DNA from: an uncultured Bdellovibrionales bacterium | Lineage (GTDB): Bacteria > Bdellovibrionota > FAC87 > UBA2466 | Length of the DNA stretch: 45,065 nucleotides | Reading direction: 5' to 3' | NCBI GenBank assembly: GCA_937903155.1 | Contig: CALCZU010000091.1 | Location: forward strand, 1 to 45,065 | Shown: in pieces, positions 15,957 to 22,905 of the stretch | Layout of the letters: the number at the start of each line of letters is the position of its first letter | How positions within the stretch are numbered: the first letter of the stretch is position 1 | Translations under genes and position numbers: made by a program | The notes under the pieces: generated by a model | The model's input: the letters and a program-made list of their open reading frames with translations, nothing else | The model's database searches: none | Told to the model about the DNA's origin: nothing

Positions 15957-16940
15957 TTAAAGAATCTGAGCACACCAAGTTTTTAAGGTGTGCTCTTCTT
16001 TTTTGAAGTCAAAAGGCACGGGCGGTAAAGTTACTCGAGTAAACGCACGGCTTTCGCAACTTCGATCGAGTCCCTGAGACCAAATCACCGGGTCAATTTC
16101 GTGAGAATTACACGAGTAGAAGAATGTTCCACCTGTTGCGAGGACGGGTAAAGCCGCTTCAAAAAGTTTTTCCCAGTCCTTCTTCAACGCAAAAGTTCCG
16201 GTCTTACTTCGCGAAAAGCTCGGAGGATCTAAAATGATGAGGTCAAACACTTCGCCCTGCTTCTTAGCTTTTTTGAGAAACTCAAAAATATCCCAAGCGT
16301 AAAATCGGTGCTCATTCACATTTAAATCATTCAATAAAAAATTCGCTTTGCCCCAGTCGAGGTATTTCTGCGACAAATCCACGCTCGTCACTTGTCCTCC
16401 ACCTTTGGCGGCATAGACACTGAAAGCGCAAGTATAGGCGAAAGCATTCAAAATTTTTTTGCCAGAACTTTCGGTTTGAACCCACTTTCGGTTATCACGC
16501 TGATCGAGGAAAAGTCCTGTAGAAAATCCGTCGTAAGGACGAATCTCAAAACGGAGGCCGTTCTCCCGAACCGAAAAGACCTCCTTGGGATCTTCACCCA
16601 ACAAAGGCTTTTTCGGCATGAGCTCATCATCTACTTTGCGAGAACTCCGATCTTCGATGTATTTTTTTAAGAGAACCGTTTTTAGTTTTAAATGACGACT
16701 GATCCATTCAGCGATTTGCGGCAACGACTCTGAGTCAAAGCCTTCTTTTCCAATCAACTGCTCGACAATCCCAACATTTCCTAAAATATCAATGACAAGG
16801 CCTGAGATGCCCTCTCTACGCCCGGAAAAAAATCGATAGGTATCGGTGTCTTCGTCTTTTAATTTTTTTAAAAGCGGTGTTCGCGCATTCAGAGCGGCTT
16901 CGAGTGCTTTTTCAATTTCAGGATTCAAAGTGCGGCCCAT
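15957..16940 (-). CDS. Class I SAM-dependent rRNA methyltransferase (RlmI-like)
   Basis: RlmI-type enzymes methylate a cytosine of 23S rRNA at C5. The 327-residue protein has a GISGLVIDILGNVGIVEQ segment, STGLFLDQRDNRKWV (140-154), SAM motif I around ILNAFAYTCAFSVYAAKGG (163-181), acidic TSVDLSQ (185-191) and the catalytic-type LDPPSFSRSK (237-246). It is shorter than E. coli RlmI (about 396), so the N-terminal PUA-type part is reduced or absent. Its start overlaps the end of the pseudouridine synthase gene by 16 bases, making a two-gene RNA-modification operon. Its 3' end carries the terminator of the convergent rplC. The exact target base is inferred from the family. Confidence 0.85.
   Translation of the reverse strand: MGRTLNPEIEKALEAALNARTPLLKKLKDEDTDTYRFFSGRREGISGLVIDILGNVGIVEQLIGKEGFDSESLPQIAEWISRHLKLKTVLLKKYIEDRSSRKVDDELMPKKPLLGEDPKEVFSVRENGLRFEIRPYDGFSTGLFLDQRDNRKWVQTESSGKKILNAFAYTCAFSVYAAKGGGQVTSVDLSQKYLDWGKANFLLNDLNVNEHRFYAWDIFEFLKKAKKQGEVFDLIILDPPSFSRSKTGTFALKKDWEKLFEAALPVLATGGTFFYSCNSHEIDPVIWSQGLDRSCESRAFTRVTLPPVPFDFKKEEHTLKTWCAQIL
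15968..16004 (+). terminator. Rho-independent terminator of rplC, inside the end of the convergent methyltransferase gene
   Basis: A 9-bp perfect stem (GAGCACACC at 15968-15976, GGTGTGCTC at 15987-15995) with a 10-base loop is followed by TTCTTTTTT on the plus strand. On the minus strand these bases are the last codons of the methyltransferase gene, so coding and termination signals overlap. Confidence 0.8.
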
Positions 16941-17638
16941 TCTTGCAGCGGTTCGGGAACGGTTGCGACAATCATTTCATTGCGGGTCGGATGCTTAAAT
17001 TCGATCTCAAACGCCATAAGTTTAATCTTTCCAAAATAATAAGGTACCGTGGAGCCGTACCTTCGATCTCCGACTACGGGATGGCCAATCGCACTCATTT
17101 GCGCTCGAATCTGATGCTTGCGTCCCGTTTTCAACGTGATATCCAAAAGGGTCGTGTGCTTCCGATTGGCGAGGACTCGATAACTCAGTTCCGCTTTTTT
17201 ACCCTCGGCCGTAGAATGAGCGGTGGCTTCCATCTTACCCTCTTTTTCGTCGATATAATGAGTGAGAACAGCTTCCCCCGTCATATGCCCGCACACTTCC
17301 ACCCGATAAGTTTTACGAATTTGATGCGTTCTAAAAAGCTCCGAGAGCCGGCTCGCCGCTTTGGATGTTTTTCCAAACACGACAACGCCACACGCAGGTC
17401 GGTCGAGACGATGCACAAGGCCCAGAAACACATTCCCCGGCTTCGAATGAACACCTTTAATGTAGTTTTTCGACCATTCCAAAATTGATTCATCGCCTGT
17501 CTGATCTTTTTGCGTCAGCCAGCGACAGGGTTTGAAGACGATAAAAAGATGATTATCTTCAAAGACCACCCGAGGTGGAGGGATTTCAGAAGAATCTTCG
17601 TCGTCGAGATATTCCTGTTCTTTCGTAAGCCATGACAT
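16925..17638 (-). CDS. RluA-family RNA pseudouridine synthase
   Basis: This enzyme isomerises uridine to pseudouridine in rRNA or tRNA. The 237-residue protein has VVFEDNHLFIVFKPCRWLT (strand leading to the active site), the family signature HRLDRPACGVVVFGKT with catalytic Asp79, and the RluA C-terminal pattern LKTGRKHQIRAQMSAIGHPVVGD. No S4 domain is present N-terminally, so it belongs to the short RluA/RluC-like single-domain class. It overlaps the RlmI-like gene by 16 bases. Which uridine it modifies cannot be told. Confidence 0.92.
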   Translation of the reverse strand: MSWLTKEQEYLDDEDSSEIPPPRVVFEDNHLFIVFKPCRWLTQKDQTGDESILEWSKNYIKGVHSKPGNVFLGLVHRLDRPACGVVVFGKTSKAASRLSELFRTHQIRKTYRVEVCGHMTGEAVLTHYIDEKEGKMEATAHSTAEGKKAELSYRVLANRKHTTLLDITLKTGRKHQIRAQMSAIGHPVVGDRRYGSTVPYYFGKIKLMAFEIEFKHPTRNEMIVATVPEPLQEWAAL

Positions 17639-17702
17639 AGGGAGGTCAGTATACTCTGACGACTACGGAAGTGAAAGGCGAATACCCTCGCGCAACGTCG
17701 TT

Positions 17703-18395
17703 TCAATCGCCTTGGAGAATTCCTAAATACTGAACGATCAAAAATGCCCGATCTTTTTCATGATCTCGTCGAATCTTCTCTTTGACGATCCGATTGAACA
17801 CATCATCAAAACCTGATTTTGCTAAAAAATATTCCTTCGAATCCTTTTTTCCCGAGACGATGACGTTTGCGACTTCTTGATAAGCATTTCCTACCCGTTC
17901 ATCTAGAAGGGCCGACTTTAAAGACTGGCCTATCCGATTTAAATCTTTCGCGAGATTGGAGAAGACAGGATTGGTAAAAATTTCGTCCAATTCAACGGAC
18001 AATTGTTCCATCAAAATATTTTGTTTGAAAACCTCTGGACGTGAAAGTCCAAAATCCGCAATGCTTGCCATAGCAATTTTATGTAAGGTCATCAAAGCCA
18101 TGATTTTAATCCGTTCGACTTCATTTCTGGAGTCGGCAATATGATACAGCTCGCGAGCGTTCATGGGTGAGGTTAAATACAAAGCCATCCAAGTGTAGTG
18201 CAAAGGCCCCGGAAGGAGTTGAAAGCGGTCATGAGGTAAGAATGTGTTTTCAACTGAGGTAGGTTTTTGCGCAAGCACTTCCAAGTGGCAACCTAACTGC
18301 ATGGGAGCGGGATACGAAAAGATCGGCCCGCAGAAAAGGGCTGTTAGAACAACAGATAAAATGGAAGTTCTCAGTCTAATCGATACCTCTCTCAT
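17703..18395 (-). CDS. Putative exported protein of unknown function
   Basis: The start at 18395 gives a 230-residue protein with an N-terminal signal: basic Arg residues, then a hydrophobic stretch SILSVVLTALFCGPIFSYP. The longer open frame to 18500 puts non-hydrophobic filler before this and is less likely. The mature part is helix-rich (ELYHIADSRNEVERIKIMALMTLHKIAMASI; VELDEIFTNPVFSNLAKDLNRIGQSLKSAL) with two Cys near residues 22 and 40. No Shine-Dalgarno is clear. No family is recognised. It lies downstream of another exported-protein gene in the same direction, with a gap of 124 bases. Confidence 0.6.
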   Translation of the reverse strand: MREVSIRLRTSILSVVLTALFCGPIFSYPAPMQLGCHLEVLAQKPTSVENTFLPHDRFQLLPGPLHYTWMALYLTSPMNARELYHIADSRNEVERIKIMALMTLHKIAMASIADFGLSRPEVFKQNILMEQLSVELDEIFTNPVFSNLAKDLNRIGQSLKSALLDERVGNAYQEVANVIVSGKKDSKEYFLAKSGFDDVFNRIVKEKIRRDHEKDRAFLIVQYLGILQGD

Positions 18396-18519
18396 AGCGT
18401 AAAACTGACATTCAACAAGTTCGATGATTGAGAGTATTTTTACTTCAAAATACGATCGACGGCAATCAAACGCGGGCAAGTGTAAAAGGACAGAGAGCAA
18501 AAGTTAACGCTTTGTATTT

Positions 18520-19227
18520 TTAACGTTTTACGCAATAAGTGAGTGTTCCGCCATCGACGTCATTAGGCGTTCCATCTTGAAGCGCGCAAATCTGTTGGCT
18601 ACGAGTCGCTCTGATACGACTTGAGGTCATATCCATCGTGGTAAAAATCGTAAATCCGTCTAAAGTTCTTTTTTCAAAAACATTACTCCTCGAGCTTCCA
18701 GTGGTAGACGTGGTTGTCTTCTGCCGCTGCCCCTCGCCCGTTACATAAAACTCTACCGTCGGCAAATAAGGTTCGGGCTGAATTGCAACTCGCCCATTTA
18801 AAATCAGATAATGAAGACTTCGAGACAACATCGTCGTTTCTCGGGTTAAGTAAGCATCAAAATCGAGCGCTTTGATGTACTGGAGGTTTTTGAAGTTCAA
18901 CCGCGCTCGGGTGATCGAATTCACTTTGCTGTAGTCAGAATTTCGGTCTCGCGAATTTTCAAACTCTAAAGTTCCTGAGATAGGACAGGGGTGGGTATCG
19001 TGAAAGACTAAAGTGACCGATTTATTTGAGACCGACGTGTCTACTTGGCAAGTCGCGAATGCGACGGCCGTCGCGGGAAAGTAGTAGCTGATGATGGCTG
19101 ATTCTACGAGTTGAAAAATCTGTTCATACTCTTCCGGAATTTCGGGAGCCAATATTTCAACCGCATTCGAGGGTTGTGAAACAAATAATCCCAGTCCGAG
19201 GGCGACCGCAAACCAAGTTTTCTTCAT
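18520..19227 (-). CDS. Putative secreted protein of unknown function
   Basis: The 235-residue protein has a textbook signal peptide (MKKTWFAVALGLGLFVSQPSNA, cleavage after Asn-Ala at about residue 22). GAGGAGT precedes the ATG by eight bases. The mature part is beta-strand rich, with four Cys (about residues 60, 81, 215 and 231), a Thr/Ser-rich patch (QKTTTSTTGSSRSN) and a terminal CVKR. I do not recognise the family. It may be periplasmic or surface exposed. Confidence 0.75.
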   Translation of the reverse strand: MKKTWFAVALGLGLFVSQPSNAVEILAPEIPEEYEQIFQLVESAIISYYFPATAVAFATCQVDTSVSNKSVTLVFHDTHPCPISGTLEFENSRDRNSDYSKVNSITRARLNFKNLQYIKALDFDAYLTRETTMLSRSLHYLILNGRVAIQPEPYLPTVEFYVTGEGQRQKTTTSTTGSSRSNVFEKRTLDGFTIFTTMDMTSSRIRATRSQQICALQDGTPNDVDGGTLTYCVKR

Positions 19228-19402
19228 AAGCCTTACTCCTCAAGGGTTTTCCGCCCAAGTTCATTCATCTTACGAGAGACCTATGAAAATTTGATGTTTC
19301 AATCGTGCTTAAAGGCATGCGGGTCCAAGGACGAAATATGAGTAAAACAACTTAGTATCCCGTTTTTGTATAGGAAATAGGCAGTACTTGACGGACTCTC
19401 TC

Positions 19403-19420
19403 ACTCTCAGTACTGAGAGT
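19403..19420. repeat. 18-bp perfect palindrome just upstream of rsmG
   Basis: ACTCTCAGTACTGAGAGT is its own reverse complement and ends 10 bases before the rsmG ATG. An overlapping second inverted repeat pairs GGACTCTC (19393-19400) with GAGAGTCC (19415-19422), so two mutually exclusive hairpins are possible in RNA. A TTGACG hexamer lies at 19388-19393. It could be an operator or a translation-controlling hairpin. Confidence 0.6.
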
Positions 19421-19430
19421 CCTACCTTTT

Positions 19431-20141
19431 ATGAAACCAAGACATGGCTCACTTCCCCCGTCGATTGAATCGATGATTAAGCTTTTAAAGCTTTCCAACA
19501 TCGTGCTTTCGCCGAAAGCAAACGAACAACTCTGGGCCTATCATAATCTTTTAAGAAAACGGAATGACGACCGAGATCTCACTCGGATCACAGGGTTTGA
19601 GCCAATGGTGATTAAACATTACATCGACTGCATGATTGTAGGCGATTTTGTCAGACTTCCCTCACCCATTGTCGATATCGGGACCGGCGCTGGCTTTCCA
19701 GGGATTCCTTTAAAAATTCGTTACCCCAATTTAAAAATCACGCTCGCAGAACCTCGTCCACGCCGCGTGGAATTTTTAAAGGAAGTGATCCGTGAATTAG
19801 GATTAAAAGACATCGAAGTTTTTGATCACAAAGTCACAAGCCGCAGTTTTCAAAAACCGGTCGTCGCAGTGGTCACTCGCGCGCTTGAAGAAGTTGAAAA
19901 GACGCTCGCGCGAACGCAAGGTTGTTTAGGAGTGGGCGGAAAATTTATTCTTCTCAAAGGTCCAAATGTCGGACCCGAACTTCAAGACGCCGAAAAAAGA
20001 TTTCCCGGAATGTTCAAAGTCCTCGAAAATAAACAATACCGACTTCCAAAAATCGGGCACGAACGTCGGCTCGTCATTTTAGAAAAACTTAAAGAAGTCT
20101 CAATTGACGGAAGTCTCGAGCAAGAAGATAGACCGCTTTAG
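19431..20141 (+). CDS. rsmG: 16S rRNA (guanine-527-N7)-methyltransferase RsmG (GidB)
   Basis: RsmG methylates N7 of G527 in 16S rRNA; its loss can give low-level streptomycin resistance. The 236-residue protein has NDDRDLTRI, a conserved HYIDCMIVGD segment, the SAM-binding motif VDIGTGAGFPGIPL (81-94), LAEPRPRRVEFLKEV and VTRAL. It is slightly longer than the usual ~210-220; the last ~14 codons overlap the convergent TPR gene. No mnmG or parAB, the common neighbours, is seen. No Shine-Dalgarno precedes the ATG; instead an 18-bp palindrome does. Confidence 0.9.
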   Translation: MKPRHGSLPPSIESMIKLLKLSNIVLSPKANEQLWAYHNLLRKRNDDRDLTRITGFEPMVIKHYIDCMIVGDFVRLPSPIVDIGTGAGFPGIPLKIRYPNLKITLAEPRPRRVEFLKEVIRELGLKDIEVFDHKVTSRSFQKPVVAVVTRALEEVEKTLARTQGCLGVGGKFILLKGPNVGPELQDAEKRFPGMFKVLENKQYRLPKIGHERRLVILEKLKEVSIDGSLEQEDRPL

Positions 20142-20582
20142 TTCGCTATCGTGCGGAACATATTTCAACGCTTTTCTAAATTCTTCTAACGCTGAAATGG
20201 GCATCCCTTTCGCGATGTAAACTCTCGCCATATTTAAATGCGGATATTGCTTGGGTTCGTAGCGAGTCGCACACTTTGCTTTTTCGAGCCAAGGAATGGC
20301 TTCATCGAAAAGGCCCTTCGCAATCAAGTACGAGCCAATATCATTGTAGGGATTGCCAAAGGTGGGATCGAGACGAATCGCTTGCTTACACAGTTCAATC
20401 GCCAAATCCATATTGCCCATTTTATGTTCCATCCAACCCCAGTACGTCAGAGCCTCGGCACTTTCACAATACGAATGAGATTGTCGAAAGCAATCGCGAG
20501 CGACGGTATAATCTCCGCGTCTCAGCGCGAGATTTCCTTGGTCCATCAAAGACTTCGCATATTCGATTGCCGAATCAGCCAT
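20100..20582 (-). CDS. Small tetratricopeptide-repeat protein
   Basis: The 160-residue protein is built of about four TPR units: AKSLMDQGNLALRRGDYTVARDCF, ALTYWGWMEHKMGNMDLAIELCKQAIRLDP, NPYNDIGSYLIAKGLFDEAIPWLEKA, and HLNMARVYIAKGMPISALEEFRKALKYVP. TPRs mediate protein-protein contact. No signal peptide or membrane segment is present, so it is probably cytoplasmic. Its 3' end overlaps rsmG by 42 bases tail to tail. A good promoter (20589-20616) sits so close that the message would be leaderless. Confidence 0.85.
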   Translation of the reverse strand: MADSAIEYAKSLMDQGNLALRRGDYTVARDCFRQSHSYCESAEALTYWGWMEHKMGNMDLAIELCKQAIRLDPTFGNPYNDIGSYLIAKGLFDEAIPWLEKAKCATRYEPKQYPHLNMARVYIAKGMPISALEEFRKALKYVPHDSELKRSIFLLETSVN

Positions 20583-20588
20583 AGAGTC

Positions 20589-20616
20589 ATTCTACTCGCG
20601 TTCTTTTTCCAGGCAA
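20589..20616 (-). promoter_or_regulatory. Promoter of the TPR gene, giving a near-leaderless transcript
   Basis: On the minus strand TTGCCT (20616-20611), a 16-base spacer and TAGAAT (20594-20589) precede the ATG at 20582 by six bases. The predicted transcription start falls on or next to the start codon. Confidence 0.55.
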
Positions 20617-20636
20617 GCATGTTAAACTTTTAGCGT

Positions 20637-20933
20637 ATGGAGCGTATTCAAACATACTCTGAGTTTTGGCAATTTTACTTAAAAGAGCATTCGCTCAAAG
20701 CCACCCGTCAGTGGCATGCGTGGGGACTTTTAGCAGCCATCCTTGTGGGAACTTTAGGGTGTTTTGTTGTCGGCCCCAGTTTCGTGATCATTGCCATTCT
20801 GATCGGTTACGGAAACGCCTGGTACTCGCACTTTTTTATCGAAAAAAACAAACCCGCGACGTTTCGCTATCCCTTCTGGTCACTGATTTCCGACTTCCGA
20901 CTCGCATTTTTCTATTTCACAAAACAACTTTGA
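20637..20933 (+). CDS. DUF962 / Mpo1-like small membrane protein
   Basis: The 98-residue protein resembles DUF962 (Mpo1-like) proteins: FWQFYLKEHSLKATRQWHAWG, two hydrophobic helices (about 28-42 and 46-60), then YGNAWYSHFFIEKNKPATF and YPFWSLISDFRL. The yeast member Mpo1 is an Fe(II)-dependent dioxygenase in 2-hydroxy fatty acid alpha-oxidation, and the kept His residues (18, 27, 65) fit metal binding. Bacterial function is unproven. It is divergent from the TPR gene; the 54-base space between the two starts holds the TPR-gene promoter. Confidence 0.85.
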   Translation: MERIQTYSEFWQFYLKEHSLKATRQWHAWGLLAAILVGTLGCFVVGPSFVIIAILIGYGNAWYSHFFIEKNKPATFRYPFWSLISDFRLAFFYFTKQL

Positions 20934-20991
20934 CTTTTGTGCATTCGTTCCGGAAGTAAACACTTCATTGAAAAAAGTTCAATTTCTTAAA

Positions 20992-21411
20992 TTACTTACT
21001 TGTAGCACAACAATTCTTATGAATTTTTACTTCTGTAATTGCGCCTTGTTCATCAATCAAAAACACCAATTGCCAACTGCCTTTTGCCTTATCCGTGGAC
21101 GTCTCTACGAGATAAGTTGGTATCGAATCGCTCCAAAAATAACCTGAGTAAGGTCCTAGATCCTTTTTAACGTCATTGGGTAGCTTTCCGATATACTTTT
21201 TACTGCGAATTAAACTAACAGCCATTGCCGCTCTCTCATTCAATTTTGCAGTTCTAAATTTGAGCGCGTCAAAGCTGCCACTTCCATATTTTTTTTCCGC
21301 GGTGTCCAGCGACATAAACTCCTGTTGATCTAAATAGGTTGTTGCGTTCGAAAAAAAAGGTGGAAGAAAAAAAAGTATGAATGCTATTACGAAACCAGCT
21401 TTTCGATTCAT
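20992..21411 (-). CDS. Small exported protein, last gene of a three-gene overlapping cassette
   Basis: The 139-residue product has a signal peptide (MNRKAGFVIAFILFFLPPFFSNA). The mature part carries RAAMAVSLIRSKKYIGKLPNDVKKDLGPYSGYF and a strand pair WQLVFLIDEQGAITEVKIHKNCC. This layout (helix, then 'Gly-Lys-x4-Val-x3-Leu-Gly-Pro', then WxLxFxIDExGxI) is reminiscent of small SmpA/BLIP-like beta domains and of some immunity proteins, but no family is certain. Its ATG overlaps the stop of the upstream DUF6973-like gene (ATGA, 21411-21408). An inhibitor or immunity role for its neighbour is a hypothesis only. Confidence 0.65.
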   Translation of the reverse strand: MNRKAGFVIAFILFFLPPFFSNATTYLDQQEFMSLDTAEKKYGSGSFDALKFRTAKLNERAAMAVSLIRSKKYIGKLPNDVKKDLGPYSGYFWSDSIPTYLVETSTDKAKGSWQLVFLIDEQGAITEVKIHKNCCATSK

Positions 21412-22046
21412 TTGCCTGCTCCTTGTGGCTTTAAGACAATTAACGTTCCGTCTTTAATACCCTTAAGCGCTTCTTGTTTGACCGCGTCCAAACTAAACTT
21501 CCCACTGTTAATCAGTTTTTCAGCAGCAAGTATTCCTGCTCTATTGTTCGCCAAATCCATAGCCTTACTCGGGTTTTCTGATGAATCTTCTGATTCATGC
21601 GCGTCGAGAAATTCTTTTGCCAAATTCGCTCCTAATTCTTTCGTCAACAGAGCAGCCCAAAGAAAATGACGAAAAGCATCGCTTTCGTCGTCCGAAGAAT
21701 CTCTTCCAAACGTTTTTTGGCTTTCACTTTCTGCCTTATTCTTTTGGTTATAAACTTCTACCGCTTCTTTCGGGTGCTCCGAAATCAGCTGCCGTTCCTT
21801 CTTATTTAATCCTGGGTAGTAAGCTATCTGCTCAAGCAACTTTTTTGATAACGAATTGTCTTCACATAACTGCTTACAGAGGTTCGGGCACATGAAAGTG
21901 CCCATACCCGTGGAAAGTACAGCACACTTATTTAGGCATTCTGGTCCTTTCGGGATTCTACTCGCCTCAAACCATTTTCTGCACAAATCGTCGGCGACTG
22001 AGCTAACGTTTAATAGCAAATACAACACAATTAGAATTGGTTTCAT
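21408..22046 (-). CDS. Exported Cys-rich protein with a DUF6973-like C-terminal domain
   Basis: The 212-residue protein has a short signal peptide (1-18) and a disulfide-prone region with Cys22, 37, 41, 53, 57 and 61. A C-terminal domain carries DESDAFRHFLW (120-130), FLDAHE (146-151) and AMDLANNRAG (162-171). That His/Asp/Asn pattern matches DUF6973-type domains, which are found alone and at the ends of large secreted or polymorphic-toxin-like proteins; their activity is not established as far as I know. The gene overlaps the metallophosphoesterase stop upstream and the small exported gene downstream by ATGA each, so the three are translationally coupled. AT content is higher than in flanking housekeeping genes. 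Confidence 0.65.
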   Translation of the reverse strand: MKPILIVLYLLLNVSSVADDLCRKWFEASRIPKGPECLNKCAVLSTGMGTFMCPNLCKQLCEDNSLSKKLLEQIAYYPGLNKKERQLISEHPKEAVEVYNQKNKAESESQKTFGRDSSDDESDAFRHFLWAALLTKELGANLAKEFLDAHESEDSSENPSKAMDLANNRAGILAAEKLINSGKFSLDAVKQEALKGIKDGTLIVLKPQGAGK

Positions 22047-22831
22047 CGGGGAACCCGCCGAATTGTAATTTCGGTAATTTCTGGGCGGGCAAAAAATCGA
22101 ATTGGTAAAATTGAGTTTCCGACTCCCCTGCTTACGTACATTTTTTTACCGTCGTCGCTCTCATACCATCCAGAGACGTATTTACCGCTACCTTCCGGCA
22201 ACCAGAAAGGTGAAAAAAATGGGAGTCTGACTTGCCCGCCATGAGTATGACCTGAGAAGGATAGAGGACAAAGTGGCTTGTGTTGTTCAAAGAAAACTGG
22301 TGAATGAAAAAGGGAAATACAAAAATCATCCGGAAGTGCTCCCATAGATGAAGTCAGGTCCCGGGCCGGAGCCCCTGCCAATTGGTCATCAAAACCATAG
22401 AGGGTGATGTTGTTGCTTAATCTTGCGGACTGATTAACTAGTAATTTGACGCCCAGCGAGCTAAAAACATTTTCGCTATCTGAATGGGACCAGTGCTCCC
22501 AATTGCCTAGCACCGCATAGATTCCCCTCGTCTCGGGAAACTGCTTAAAAAAATCTCTCACAACGGGAATTTGTTCATCATTATCGATCGTATCGCCAGC
22601 GATAAAAATGTAATCCGGTTGATACGCACGAAGAGAAGCTAAGATTTTTCCGTGAATGATAGGGTTGTCTCTTAGATGTAGGTCAGAAATAAGCACGATC
22701 TTCGTGGTAGAATCTATATTTCCCGTAAATTGAAATTTTGAAACCTCTAGCCAGTTAGGTTCAATACAGAAAGCATAAAAAAATAAGACGAAAAAAAATG
22801 AAATAGCTACAATGAGAAATCTCTTTATCAA
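22043..22831 (-). CDS. Membrane-anchored calcineurin-like metallophosphoesterase (YaeI/LpxG-like)
   Basis: The 262-residue protein has an N-terminal hydrophobic anchor (5-22) and all metallophosphoesterase motifs: ISDLHLRDN (Asp50, His52), AGDTID (Asp80), LGNWEHW (Asn110), LFHSP (His166) and SGHTHGGQVRLP (His195, His197). Relatives include phosphodiesterases of unknown substrate and the UDP-2,3-diacylglucosamine hydrolase LpxG. The GNWEHW variant replaces the usual GNH-D/E. The start is TTG at 22831; no ATG lies in frame nearby. It heads the three-gene cassette, and a TATAAT box and a 13-bp inverted repeat cover its promoter and start. Confidence 0.85.
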   Translation of the reverse strand: MIKRFLIVAISFFFVLFFYAFCIEPNWLEVSKFQFTGNIDSTTKIVLISDLHLRDNPIIHGKILASLRAYQPDYIFIAGDTIDNDEQIPVVRDFFKQFPETRGIYAVLGNWEHWSHSDSENVFSSLGVKLLVNQSARLSNNITLYGFDDQLAGAPARDLTSSMGALPDDFCISLFHSPVFFEQHKPLCPLSFSGHTHGGQVRLPFFSPFWLPEGSGKYVSGWYESDDGKKMYVSRGVGNSILPIRFFARPEITEITIRRVPR

Positions 22832-22862
22832 ACGTGTTCATTATATTCTTTTGATAAAGAGA
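22820..22862. repeat. 13-bp perfect inverted repeat around the cassette promoter and TTG start
   Basis: TCTCTTTATCAAA (22820-22832) and TTTGATAAAGAGA (22850-22862) are perfect reverse complements separated by 17 bases. On the minus strand the spacer contains TATAAT with TAGACT 16 bases upstream, and the promoter-distal arm contains the TTG start of the metallophosphoesterase. An operator with two half-sites is likely. Alternatively it is a stem-loop followed by TTTCTC that ends the eno transcript. Confidence 0.65.
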
Positions 22863-22905
22863 GTCTATATTTTAAACCGGAACGCGCAAATTCACTTTAT
22901 TTTAC

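Noticed and set aside
20992..22046. Classic type II toxin-antitoxin pair
   Set aside because: Both proteins have signal peptides and neither resembles a known toxin or a DNA-binding antitoxin.
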